From Metellina segmentata (lineage: Eukaryota > Arthropoda > Arachnida > Araneae > Tetragnathidae): a DNA stretch of 64,000 nucleotides. Position 1 is the stretch's first letter. Each line of letters opens with the position of its first letter. A program made the translations under genes and the position numbers. The DNA is taken from contig OX375874.1 of assembly GCA_947359465.1 (NCBI GenBank), positions 98,459,441-98,523,440 on the forward strand, given 5' to 3'. The notes beneath the pieces are model-generated. The model made no database searches. It saw only the letters and a program-made list of their open reading frames with translations, and was not told the origin of the DNA. This document shows, one piece after another, positions 13,033 to 23,479 of the stretch.

Positions 13033-13260
13033 ATGAACGATGACGTGTACCTCGACGTTCTGGATGATTCCGCCTTGCCTACATTATGGCAATACTACGG
13101 CGATGATGTTTGTTTCTTCCAAGAGAATCGAGCTCCATGTCATGCTGCAAAACGTGGGATGGACTGGTTTCCTAAAAATGAGGTGAATGTGCTTGACTGG
13201 CCTGTTCAGTGCCCAGATCTCAATCCGATCGTGCACTTGTGGGACATACTGGAGCGATGA
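13033..13260 (+). pseudogene. Tc1-type transposase, C-terminal fragment (dead)
   Basis: Encodes about 75 codons matching the C-terminal half of a Tc1 family DDE transposase, with the signature DWPVQCPDLNPIVHLWD near residues 55-71. Tc1 enzymes cut and paste DNA at TA sites using Asp, Asp and Glu. Here the central catalytic Asp is Glu (QENRAPCH), the final Glu is Val (NPIVHLWD), and TGA interrupts the reading frame just after LER. The N-terminal DNA-binding region and first catalytic Asp are absent. The homologous minus-strand copy at 57073-57300 keeps the final Glu but has lost the central Asp, so each copy decayed independently after the shared deletion. Confidence 0.85.
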
Positions 13261-13488
13261 GTACGACACCGTCACGTACGCCCATCTTAACAACAATATC
13301 TTCTCACAGCCTTACTAGAGACATGGCGAGCTATTCCTGCCCAGGCTTACAAATAAGTTGTGGAAAGTCTGTCTCGACTTGTTGTAACTGTAATATAAGG
13401 AAAAGTTGGCCTACACTTTAATAAACAGAATAATAAAGCACTTTTTCTGAAAACCTTGCAGTGTCCAAATACATTTGTCTATACTATA

Positions 13489-13833
13489 TAGCCGACCAAC
13501 CGGTATAGTGGTTAAGGTGTTAGCCTCTAGATCGGAAGGTTCCTGGTTCGAATCCGGGTCCGGGCATGGATGTTTGTAAACGTATGAAGTAGAGGCGGCT
13601 GGTGCACCTTAAATCTGTCGTGGCCGAAAGTCCTCACGTTGGGTTGGCGTGGAGGTTTGGAGAGTGGGGTGCCAGCTCAGGTGTTGCTTCGTCATCTGAC
13701 CGTGGTTCAAAATTACTAGGTGTTGTCCTCGAATCTTTCCCTTAAGGGACTGATTCCGGACCGTCGTCAATAGCCCGTTGTGTTGCTCTAGTACGACGTT
13801 AACTAAAATTACCATTGCCATTACCATTACCAT
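13489..13833 (+). repeat. SINE-1, full-length copy with 13-bp target duplication
   Basis: Flanked by TGTCTATACTATA at 13476-13488 and 13834-13846. The A box TAGTGGTTAAGG, B box GGTTCGAATCC and a tail of four to five TTACCA-like hexamers are all intact. The duplicated target is the Tc1 element's own terminal repeat, so this SINE is younger than that element. A 74-codon reverse ORF inside is an artefact shared with other SINE copies. Confidence 0.95.
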
Positions 13834-13849
13834 TGTCTATACTATAGTG

Positions 13850-16159
13850 TAATAAAATAAGGTAAAACGCAGTTATAATAACTTTGCCGATTGTACAGAT
13901 AATCGCAGTTTGTTTCAATTCAAAAATATTTAAAAATGCTTGCCAATTGTTTCAAGACTTAGAAACAAAGATTAATAAGACCGTGACATTCTATATCTTA
14001 ATTTAAATGTATCATTGCTCTACGTTTATCCTAAGATCTATTATTACGTTATTGCTATTGCAGATGACTTATTGTGTGAGATTTCATACTGGATCAATAG
14101 TAAAATGGTTTGTAATTACTTTCATAGTTTTTATAGATGCATTCGTTATGATTTGAGATTACAACGTAGTAACAATTTTTGAATGATCTTAATACCTGAA
14201 AGTTAAATTATTCTACGACATCCGATTAATTTCTTACGTTAATATTGAAGTGCGTCTGTGTAAATAGTTTTTGAAAGAAAATTAATAAAAGAAAACCTGA
14301 ACAAGAAATTGAGATTAATTGATCTCATAAAGTACAAAGGTACACTTCAACTGGAAAATATTAATTCTGCCATCAGATCAACGAAAAACCTTTAATTAGA
14401 ATTCGTTTTAAAATTGTGTAAACTTTTTTATTTTTATAAGTACTTTTAAAACAAAAGGGAAAATTTAACAAGTTACGAAGTTTCTTCCGAAGCTAATTTT
14501 TAATGTAATACTACACGATATATTTCCCTTCAAACCTCTAAAAAATTTTCAAAGTGTTGAAACGCGTAAAATTAGATATTTTTAGTTAATTCATTAAGCC
14601 TCATTAAAGTAATACTTCATTGTTGAGAAAATAATTTCCCAGAGAAATAAAGCACTAGACTGATTTAGTTAAGTTCCTTATTAAATTTATTTTTTGTGTT
14701 CCTCATTTCTTTAAAACTTTCGTGCTGGGGAAAAGTATAAAATTGGTAGAATAATAAATTAGCAGAATTTAGTTAGAGATAAAACAATTGCCTCTTGGTA
14801 TCTGTTGTTTTCGAATTATTCTTACAGACTAACCACTTTTTATTTCATCGTTACCTTAATTGGAAACTTTATTTTAATCAGTTAGTGTACATCATTAAAG
14901 GTATTTCATTAATTAAAATTTCATTTATCCAATGAAATGAACCGGAAAAAGTATTAGAGATAGTTGTTGAATTGAATAGGAATGAGTATTTTCTATATGT
15001 TGTTTGCATAATTAAACAATTAAAAATGACCAAACTATTTCGTCACTTGTAAGCGGATCTCCCTTAAATGCATTTCTCTAATCATGCGTTCTAGAACTCT
15101 TCCAGGTGTGTGCTATTTGTTTTCTTTAATATCATCTAATTAAAAAGATAACGTTCCAGATAATATTCTCTTATAGTGTTACTCGTTTTTTTTTGAAGGT
15201 ATGATTATAACCTTAGAAAATACGCGTGAGCTATTTTTATCTATTCAATTACATTTATACAGTTTTCTACTCTGAAAATCCATGAAGGTGCATTTCTAAA
15301 ATTTAGTTTGAAGTGGTATAACTATAAATTTGTTTGATAGAACTGTGATGATTTTTAGGTATGTCGTAGGCATTAGCTATGAAGAATAGTTGGTTAGAAA
15401 AATTTATGATAAATATCCATTCAAATATTAGATTATATTTCTTGCTTTAACATTTCGCGTTTTGCAATTTTAAAGCTGAATACATAATATTAGTATCATG
15501 TTATCTGTGAGAAATTGAGCTGTGATAACTTGGAAACGGTCTATCGTTGTCTTTTAAGTGAAACTCATTTAGTCAAAATCTGTATTATGTTAAGTTTTAA
15601 TAGCTTTTCTAGGCCACAGCGTGATCACAATGTAACGACTACTAAAGTCAGCTAAGTCACTTTTCCTTTGCACAAATGTCAGATTTCACAGCGTGGAATT
15701 ATGTTGTGTTATGTTTGAAATTGCTTTCTGAAAGGTGTCGAAAATTACATAATTTCGATTTTAGCAGAAAAGTTATAATTTTAGGCATTTATTCATATGT
15801 TCACTCATGAGATAATCTATTACAATCTAAGTGAAATGTAGCCCTAAAAATCAAAAATAAGCCCAAAAGGCTTTTGAATATCTATGGTAATATAAAGATC
15901 AACAGTCTCTTGGCTAGGGTACTTTCCACTATTTCAAAATTTATTGACAAAACTTGAAAAGGTAAGTGATTCAATAAAACAGTCCTCATTCAATTTATTT
16001 AACATACCTTCACTTCCCATGCCGAATGTTTTGCTCACAACTAAATCCAAAACAAACTATTCTCTGAATTTTTCATTTAAATTTCCATGCCCCATGTAAA
16101 TAGGATTGCCTATTTGCAAGCCACCAAATTTATACGAAGCTCAAGGTTGCTGGTTAGTT
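13850..16159. other. AT-rich non-coding, no feature seen
   Basis: About 2.3 kb without ORFs above 60 codons, tRNA-like boxes, terminal repeats or tandem repeats that I can see. Confidence 0.5.
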
Positions 16160-16452
16160 AAAATTAGGTCTCACTGGAGAATCTGAACGTGCGATTTACG
16201 ATGGTTCGGAATCAATTCCGAAGGGAAATAAATGAGGATAACACCTAGTAATGTTTAACCGCGGTCAGATGACGAGGTCACCGCCTCATCTGGCATTCCC
16301 CTCTCGAAACTGCAACACAACGCCAATGTGGAGATATTTGATGCAACAACATATTTAACACGAACTATCTCCCACGTGCACAACGGTCTTTGGTTGAATG
16401 AAGTTTTGTTGCTTATCCGTTACTCAACCAACAGGGCTACCACTACCTCTGT
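16160..16452 (-). repeat. SINE-1, type-b head, diverged
   Basis: Reverse SINE: body blocks GATGGTTCGGAATCAATTCC and GGTCAGATGACGAGG, then a tRNA-like head on the right (complement of GGTTGAATGA...ACTCAACCAACAGGG). This head differs from the type-a copies but sits on the same body and tail. Confidence 0.75.
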
Positions 16453-16711
16453 ATATTCAGCAGTCTCGACAACATTTCATATACATTTGTTTGTAGCCTA
16501 TTGTCTGATATGCGCTTGTAATCGCCAAAAATGTCTTAGTAGTGCTTGTGCTTTCTTGGAATGGAATTGTTTATTCTGAATACAACGAGTGTATTTACGC
16601 ACAATTCTTTTGCTCGTATTATCATCATTGTTAACAACATTCTATATGTATTCAAATGTAGCTGCTAGTTTTTATATACACTTGTTACTCCGAAATTCCT
16701 TTTGTAATGGT

Positions 16712-16900
16712 CTTATGTAGCTTAGGAATGCACCATACCAACGTGAATACATTTAATGCAACAACAAATTCAACGCGAACTATCTGCCACTTACCCAACG
16801 GTCTTTGGTTGGATCGAGTCTGGAACTTGCAGTCCTCCGGTTGCAAATCCGTGTCTTTACCAACTGGACTATCACGTCCCCAAATAAAAGAAATCAAAAC
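16712..16900 (-). repeat. SINE-1 fragment, type-b head and 5' body
   Basis: On the minus strand it begins with a tRNA-like head (GGGACGTGATAGTCCAGTTG, then a degenerate B box GACTCGATCC) and passes into the 5' body. The 3' half is absent. ORFs crossing it are artefacts. Confidence 0.7.
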
Positions 16901-17139
16901 CTATCCCATATTGCTTCAAATTCCGCCATTGACAATCACGCTGTTAAACTACCTCGAAGATTATTATCAACACATTTTAATAAATTATTGTATTGGTATA
17001 GAGAATGAATGTTTTTGTGTCCTCCTTCTTTCGCTTCCTGAGATTTCCCGGAAAGATTTTCCTCATGGTGCCTTCCTGCGTACCCAGCGTTTAAATTACC
17101 TCAATCATTGAGATGCAAATTTCACTTCTGAACAGCAAA

Positions 17140-17481
17140 TCATGCGAAGTCCCATTTCCACCTCAATTCAAGGCCTTGGGCTCGGGGCGAACGGAGAATG
17201 AGGTCTTTTCTTTCCTCCATCCAGAATTCCGGTACTTGCAGAGGCGAGGGGGGACACCGAGGAATATGGGTCATTTGCACAGTGTTGCTTGAAAGGAAGA
17301 TGGATGGAACTTGGGCGAGGATTTTTCCCGCCTTTGGAAAATCTTCGGTTGCCATTGATGACGACGCGCAGCGCTAATTGCACGCTGGAGAGTCGAAGCC
17401 GACTTCTCCGAGGAGGGCCAAACAAAGGAGGCCAATCTGGCAGCGAGGGATTATTATGTAACGACTTTTTCGGAAGCGTTG
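17140..17481. other. GC-richer unique island 1
   Basis: Clearly less AT-rich and more complex than its surroundings, with CpG-containing words such as CTCGGGGCGAACGG and GACGACGCGCAGCG. Open frames exist on both strands (up to 130 codons on the minus strand), but none shows a domain I recognise and they overlap each other, as chance ORFs in GC-richer DNA do. It could be conserved non-coding sequence, a decayed exon or an unknown repeat. Confidence 0.4.
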
Positions 17482-17555
17482 CACGCTCTCCAAGCTGTGG
17501 GATGAAATAAATGAAAGAAATGTGCGTTTCGAGATTTGCTGTGGGTAAAAAAATT
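17482..17555 (+). repeat. Direct duplication, left copy
   Basis: About 70 bp repeated at 17836-17906 with few differences: CTCCAAGCTGTGGGA, GAAATAAATGA and GTGCGTTTCGAGATT are all shared. The ~280 bp between the copies holds 43-bp-family units. Confidence 0.85.
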
Positions 17556-17569
17556 TCCATATGTCGGTG

Positions 17570-17765
17570 TTTAATCCACCAAGTGAATAAATATCTTGTT
17601 CATCAAGATATTGTCAGATTGTTGAATGTGACAAAATCCAGGTCTAGCGTCAGTTTTCTTCTGATGATGAAATATATCGTCCATCAAGATTTGGTCAGTT
17701 TTCTTCTGATGATGAGATATACCGTTGATCAAGATCTGGTCAGGTTTTGTTAATGTCGATTTAGC
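17570..17765 (+). repeat. 43-bp minisatellite family, about three dispersed units
   Basis: Units carrying ATATCTTGTTCATCAAGAT, ATATCGTCCATCAAGATT and GATATACCGTTGATCAAGAT, separated by TTCTTCTGATGATGA-type spacers. Related to the 9.2-10.1 kb array, but the palindromes have decayed. Confidence 0.8.
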
Positions 17766-17835
17766 TCCGTGACACAACCATCAAAAATGTTAATTCCATT
17801 AAAAAACGATTAGGCAATCCGAGAGAAAATATTGC

Positions 17836-17906
17836 CTTCTCCAAGCTGTGGGACGAAATAAATGAGGGAAATGTGCGTTTCGAGATTAGCTGTGGGTAAA
17901 GAATTG
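17836..17906 (+). repeat. Direct duplication, right copy
   Basis: Second copy of the segment at 17482-17555. The two flank the 43-bp-family units. Confidence 0.85.
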
Positions 17907-18169
17907 GATTATGTGTTGGATAATTGGAAATAACACTGATACTTTCTTCCTGATTCTAACTTTCATTTGTACAGAACTTACCACTTTGTAATTGTTGTGA
18001 TTTTGAAAAGGGATTAAATAGAACTCTAAGAGCCTATAAGTTGCAGACGGTGGAGGTTAGATTCTCTCCTGGGTGTATTCCTCTGTTTTCTGTGTCAGTA
18101 AAACTTTATGTATGTATGTCCATTACTTATCTGTCTGTCGAATCTCTTAATGAGTTTTTGTAATAAGCC

Positions 18170-18283
18170 AGTGGTTCAAAATTACGAGGCGTTGTCCTTG
18201 GATCTTTCCCTTGGGATTGATCACAGATCATCGCCAATATCCCGCTATGTTGCTCCAGTTTGACGTTAATTAATCTACCTGCT
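18170..18283 (+). repeat. SINE-1 3' fragment
   Basis: Starts near GTGGTTCAAAATTACGAGG and ends in TTGCTCCAGTTTGACGTTAA plus TTAATCTACC. No tRNA head. Confidence 0.8.
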
Positions 18284-18554
18284 ATAAAACAACCATAGAT
18301 TTAAAACATATATAATTGGCAGCGCAATAATAATATTTTCCAATGCTGTATATATTCGCAATAAATACATATTGTATGCGTTAATTATCATGAAACCTAA
18401 CAAACGTATAATCACAAAGAATCCGAGAGTTTACTACATGAAAGTTTATATGCATATGGTAAACGAGTAAAAAAAAGTTTTAAAACATGTTGAAAGATTG
18501 TCTGAGTTTATACTTGAAAACATCTTGGGAAGCCTTACAAACGAATAATTTTAA

Positions 18555-19319
18555 CCTGGGGAGTTAGTACCTTTTAGACCTTGCGTTGCTCGCGAAAACA
18601 TACCTTTTTCGATTCATCATAAATAATTGAATTTTTTATATTGCAGTATAAAATTGATGCAGTTTAAAGATAATTGTATGGCTTTTAAGAAACAGCAATC
18701 ATATTTGTAATTAAAATTTTTTTTTATAAAACCTAGCAAAACTTATGCATAATTTCTTCGTTTTGAAATTTACCCATTTGACTTTCCCTCAAGTTTAAAA
18801 AAAACTAATAAACGTAGAGTAAAGAAATTTTGTATGGTTATTCTAAAAGAAGATCGTAGTTCTCTGAACTATGGATTTGTGTATGAGAGCTATATTTTTT
18901 TATTTATGGATCCATATATAACTAAAAAAATTTCAAAGTTGACTTATTTTAATACTTTTAATTTTTATAAATATATGTACTTCAAATATCACAAATTCCT
19001 TAGTTCACAGAATTAAGACATTCATGTGCTTCAATTTGGTGCAAACATTTGGGTTTTACAGTGCATCTTTCAAAAGTTATCTTGTGGGAAAGTTAAGTGG
19101 GTTAATTTCAAAAGGAAGAAATTGTGTATAATTTTTGCTAGGTTTTATAAAAATAGATGTTTTTAATTACAAATATGACTGCAATTTTTTGAAAGCCATA
19201 CAATTATCTTTAAACTGTATCAATTTTATACTACAATATACAAAACTCAATTATTTATGATGAATCGAAAAAAGTATGTTTTCGCGAGCAACGCAAGGTC
19301 TTAAAGGTACTAACTCCCC
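18555..19319. mobile_element. Large inverted-repeat (fold-back) element flanked by TTAA
   Basis: Two arms of about 239 bp (18555-18793 and 19081-19319) are reverse complements of each other with modest divergence: GGGGAGTTAGTACC at the outer ends, CTTGCGTTGCTCGCGAAAAC inside, CAAAAnTTAT deeper. A ~287-bp spacer separates them. TTAA borders both ends (18551-18554 and 19320-19323), although the left has three extra bases before the shared GGGGAG. The right TTAA is also the left border of the next element. No coding potential. Confidence 0.8.
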
Positions 19320-19323
19320 TTAA

Positions 19324-20119
19324 CTGTTGTCATGTTTCTCACAGACCCCGAGTCATTTTTGACAGGTCGTTTCCACCCCTTAAAGTGAATATTGTTCCCT
19401 GTCCTATTCAGTACCTTATTACTACGTCCAACAGAAGCCACATTCCAAGACTGGTTTGGCTGTCCCAACTATTTGCATTTCCCGCGTGGTCTCTTAGACC
19501 CCTTCACAGCATTTGCGTTATCGTTCTTATTGAATGAAATCGTCTAAGTTTGATTAGGGAATATCGGCAGAGAGTCTAGAATTTCAATAAACTTTACTAA
19601 TAAACGACCTGTGTATCTTACACAAAATGAAATTCAGGATATTGTTGATAATGGGTCGGAAATAGAGTACTGGGACAGTGAAATTTCGGATAATATTATT
19701 GAAAGCGAACACGAAACGGATTTGTAAATTTATGCAGATGAAGATGAAGACATTTCAAGTGCGTCTTCACAAGAAGAATATTTCTACGGAAAATATAACT
19801 TCAAATGGGATTCCTGGGGGAACCTAATCGGGCCCTTGGAACACCAAAGCACAACATAGTTTTACAGTTTCCAGGGTTGAAACGTCCTGCAAAATTAGGT
19901 CCGAAAGTTGAGCCTGAAGAGACATGGAATCTACTTAACTTATATAGTAATATAAACTGTATTTCATATTAAGAATTGAATTTATCTGAATTTAAAATGT
20001 ATAAATAATAAGTATCTATAGAATCTTTCATTAATATATTATATTAATCACCTTTATACGTACTTTAGTGAGCGAGTGACCCCTCCACACTAGTTACGAG
20101 ACGGTTTCTGACACAACAG
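19324..20119 (+). mobile_element. Internally deleted piggyBac element, 796 bp
   Basis: Bounded on both sides by TTAA (19320-19323, 20120-20123), the piggyBac target. Ends are short inverted repeats CTGTTGT...ACAACAG. Inside is a fragment of the acidic N-terminal region of a piggyBac transposase. The catalytic core and cysteine-rich tail are missing, so it could move only in trans. Confidence 0.85.
19604..19946 (+). pseudogene. piggyBac transposase, N-terminal fragment
   Basis: The first stretch reads NEIQDIVDNGSEIEYWDSE and continues acidic, matching the Asp/Glu-rich N-terminus of piggyBac transposases. TAA interrupts at 19725-19727. The next stretch, DEDEDISSASSQEEYFYGK followed by YNFKW, matches the segment before the conserved core. 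After a frame shift near 19845 the frame reads GTPKHNIVLQFPGLKRPAK and ends around ETWNLL, the usual beginning of the DDE domain. The three catalytic Asp residues and the C-terminal zinc-binding region are absent. It is therefore an inactive remnant with at least one nonsense codon and one frameshift. piggyBac enzymes excise precisely and insert at TTAA, which agrees with the borders here. Confidence 0.85.
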
Positions 20120-20123
20120 TTAA

Positions 20124-20449
20124 GGGTTAAAATAATTGCCCGAGTTAAATGCATTAATGTTTATGTTCTCAAATTAGTGAGTACAAACAATTTTTAAAAT
20201 ATGGTGAAAGATAGTATCTCTGTTAACTTGAGAATTTGAATCCCCCTTATAACATTTCTTCCCATATGGATATTAAAATTTCATCCATAACAACCTTAGT
20301 CGTAACGGTGACTACTTATTAGTATCTTCTGGAAAGATTTCAGACCGGGTATTTTTCTATCATATAATTCCGAATACATAACACTAATTATATAATGCAA
20401 ATTGCGAAAATTCCGAAATGACTACTTATTTAAATTTATGAAACTAGGG
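20124..20449. other. AT-rich non-coding
   Basis: Nothing recognised. Confidence 0.4.
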
Positions 20450-20960
20450 CATACCACCTGGAAACTTCAGAGCGTTTTCTTTGAAAATATAAAGCACAAA
20501 GAGCAACCGAGCAAAATTCCCGACTAAGGAACCCTGCCTAGAACTACTCACACTGAATTTCCTGATAAGGGAAAGGGGAGAACTCAGTCACCTTACATGG
20601 AAAACCCTATCAAGCGGACTGAACTTAACTTTCTACAGCGAATATTATAACACGCTTGGCTTCAAATTCCACACCCAAACATTCCCCGAATTTTTCTCTC
20701 TCTCTCTTTCTTACTTTTTGTTTGTTTCTTTTTTATGATCTTATTCCCCGCAAAGATTATTTCCATCGAAATTTGCAGCCCGTTACAAGAAAATTAGATT
20801 GCAGTTTTAGCAACACGGGCCAGAATTTAGAAGTTGCCTGCAAAGTCAAGTTCAATTTCCATATTTATCTGCCATTTTTTTATTATTATTATTCCCCCTC
20901 CTTTCTTCCAGGAGGGCGTGACTAATGAATCAAGATGGCGGTGCAGCTGTGAATCAGAAT
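20450..20960. other. GC-richer unique island 2
   Basis: More balanced composition than its surroundings, with a TCTCTCTCT run near 20696 and a TTATTATTATTATT run near 20880. An 89-codon ORF (20656-20925) has no recognisable domain. Function unknown. Confidence 0.35.
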
Positions 20961-21876
20961 TTAAATGAAATACTTTGAAAGAGCTTGATTATCTGATGAG
21001 GAAAATCATAACTTCGGGTAAAGATAACGGCGTTAAACATAAATTGAGTGGCTTTTACTTTTCTCTCACCACATATTAAATAATTTGCCTATGTTATCGG
21101 GGAATATTTTGCATGCGAATATAGAATTCAGGGCCAAGAAATTAAATGTTCTAGCGGATTTTTTTGTTGCGAAGGTGTTTAGACATTTTTGGGGATAATA
21201 GAAATTACTTATAAATAATCGTTACTATGAAATTATAGTGTGAGAGTGAAGCTTGAAATTGCTTTTTAAAAGGGATCAAAAATTATATTGTTTTGATTCG
21301 ATTAGAAGAGTAGTGATTTTAGGGATATTTTCAAAGAATAGAGCCAATTGAATTCCACTTACACAGAATTGTGTAAGATAACTATAAAAACAGTTGTAAT
21401 TAAATCTTTAAACCTTCAAGTAGTTTTAACAAGATGTCTCGTTCATCAAGATCATATCACGTTTCTTAATCGAGTGTTACATTCGTAAAAACGTATCAGG
21501 AGGTTTAAAGTACACAGAATCTGTGTTTCCGTTCTTCATAAAGTTTCTGTTAGTAATCATAGTACAACCTTACCGGAACTGTGTTTAACATTACAGCATA
21601 ACCGTCAGTAAAAAGAAATGCTGAAACTACGTTTCTCTTTAAGCAATAGCTTTCTGAACACCAGTGTTAGAGGTCTCGAATTCATATTCTGATGACATTC
21701 ATTTTTCAGTTGTAACGTGAAATCACGCAATTGCGAATGTCATACAATAATGCTCCCAAAAAGGTAGAGTAGTAATGTTATTGAACATTATGGTATTTGA
21801 AAAGTCAAACACTTTAACAACACTAATTATTGCTCTAATGTGGGTTTGGAGCCCTATCACAGCATTTTTACACATA
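20961..21876. other. AT-rich non-coding with one 43-bp-family unit
   Basis: A single unit of the 43-bp repeat lies at 21427-21470 (AAGATGTCTCGTTCATCAAG, then CACGTTTCTTAAT). The rest is unrecognised. Confidence 0.55.
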
Positions 21877-21883
21877 CACTCTA

Positions 21884-23338
21884 CAGGGTGTTTCAGTGAA
21901 CCGTTTCAGAACTTCTAAGAGTTGTAGGGTACATCCTGACAACTCGAAATCATATAGCAATGTGGGGTCGGAAATGCTTTCCTGAAGCGGTGTTGTACAC
22001 AGAAGCACTGTAAAGAAAAGAGACCGTAAGTGAGAAATCGTTTTAATAATACATGAAAAGAAGCAAAAGGTACATGGGTTAAAGTAAGTGTTCGAAGTTT
22101 CTTCCACGGGCTACAATGCACGCCTCGTATCTCCGACGCATGGACATCCGAACATTCTGGAATACTCCAGGCATATCTCGAATTTCTCCGGCAGCTACTG
22201 CAATTCTTGCACCCAGCTCCTCAACATTGTCAACAGGGGTGTCATAAACTAGCGATTTCAGATGACCCCAGAAATAAAAATCAAGACATGATAGGTCGGG
22301 TGACCGAGCAGGCCAACGCACGGGACCACCACGTCCGATCCACTGCTGACCAAATGTGACATCCAGGTAGTTACGAACATATCCGCTATAATGGGCAGGG
22401 GCTCCATCGTGTTGGAACCACATTGTCTGTTGCGTCGATGCAGAAATCTGTTCATCTCTCAAAAGTTGTGGCAATACTTGCTGCAGAAAGAGCAAGTAGT
22501 TAGGTCCGGTTAGACGAGACGGTAACAGGTAAGGTCCGAAAAGGTGATCTCCCATCATACCGGCCCATACATTGACCGAAAATCGAATCTGTGCTGCACG
22601 ACGTCGTATTGCATGCGGGTTCTCGACCGCCCAGATATGGTCGTTATGCGTGTTGAAAATTCCTTCCCTTGTGAAGGATGCCTCATCGGAAAACAACACT
22701 TCAGCAGGAAAAAGGGGATTTGTAGCACATTTTCCAAGGTACCACTGTGCGAAAGCAATACGAGGTGCATAATCCTCCGGTTGCTGTGTCTGGACACGCT
22801 GCACGTGAAACGGATGCGTGTCTTCTTCTCGGAGAATCCTCCAGACGCTGCAATGGGAAACCCCGACTGCGTTTGCTACACTTCGTGTACTCGTTCTTGG
22901 ATTCCCCTGTACATGCTGCAGCACATTCTGTTCGACGTCTGTAGTCCGTGCTGTTCTTACCCTGTCCCTGTCAGCTCTTTCTAATGAACCTGTCTCAGCT
23001 AACCTCTGGTGCAGTCTTGCAAAGAAATTATGACTGGGGATACGCCTCGTCGGATATCGTTCCGCGTACAAACGCTGTGCGGCTGGCCCACTACAATTTG
23101 CAGCCCCGTACGCCAAATGCATATCGGCTAACTATGCGATCGTGTAATCATCCATCCTACTAACTTAGCGTTCTTGTGCGAAATGAAAATTCCCTGCACG
23201 AAAGCTCGGGATTTTTGCACAACGCCATCTACCGCGTCAGGAAAGCATTTCTGACTGCCAATTGGTATATTATTTTGGTTCGTCAGGATGTACCCTACCC
23301 CTCTTAGAAGTACTGAAACGGTTCACTGAAACACCCTG
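21884..23338 (-). mobile_element. Full-length rosa-like (DD41D) mariner-group element, 1455 bp
   Basis: Flanked by TA at 21882-21883 and 23339-23340. Inverted ends start CAGGGTGTTTCAGTGAACCG and stay alike for about 57 bp with a few mismatches. Contains one long minus-strand transposase frame. It interrupts the terminal repeat of a Tc1-like element and is therefore younger than that copy. Confidence 0.93.
22079..23155 (-). pseudogene. Rosa-like DD41D transposase, intact except one nonsense codon
   Basis: The long frame gives 347 codons from ATG at 23122. The natural start is probably the in-frame ATG at 23155 (MDDYTIA, stop, LADM); TAG at 23132-23134 interrupts between residues 7 and 9. From 23122 onward the frame is open. 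Residues ~1-110 hold helix-turn-helix DNA-binding segments (ARLHQRLAETGSLER; TSTRSVANAVGVSHCSVWRI). The catalytic domain follows: Asp in VLFSDEASF, Asp in WFQHDGAPAH, and third Asp in SPDLSCLDFYFWG, with 41 residues between the last two, the spacing that defines the rosa (DD41D) group. The product would bind its terminal repeats in the nucleus and insert at TA. Starting at the downstream ATG removes only ~11 residues, so activity cannot be excluded. Longer ORFs on the opposite strand are shadows. Confidence 0.9.
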
Positions 23339-23479
23339 TATAACAAAAAAATCGACACACCAAGAAGGAGTAGTCCGATGGACACAAAAATTGGTGGATA
23401 GGAAAATTATGTACAAAATAGAAAATGATTAAAATTTCAGAACAATTGAATGATTTATTTCAGAGTTACAGTAACGAGC

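Larger units (their letters stand above)
12920..13849 (+). mobile_element. Internally deleted Tc1-like element interrupted by a SINE
   Basis: Begins CACTATATGAAC after TA (12918-12919) and ends CTATAGTG before TA (13850-13851). The inverted ends of about 30 bp also share AAAGTATTT/AATGTATTT and GACAnTGC. A SINE-1 copy with a 13-bp duplication splits the right terminal repeat. Without it the element is ~572 bp, close to the ~562 bp of its sister at 56855. Both keep only the C-terminal part of the transposase. Confidence 0.85.

Noticed and set aside
13609..13833. 74-codon reverse ORF, recurring at 37185-37400, 46832-47077 and 60142-60354
   Set aside because: It recurs because it lies inside SINE-1 copies; pol III SINEs are non-coding.
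17168..17560. 130-codon minus-strand ORF as host exon
   Set aside because: No domain, and it spans the junction into a duplicated segment; splice context could not be supported.
22544..22984. 146-codon plus-strand ORF
   Set aside because: Antisense shadow of the rosa-like transposase, which has clear catalytic motifs on the other strand.
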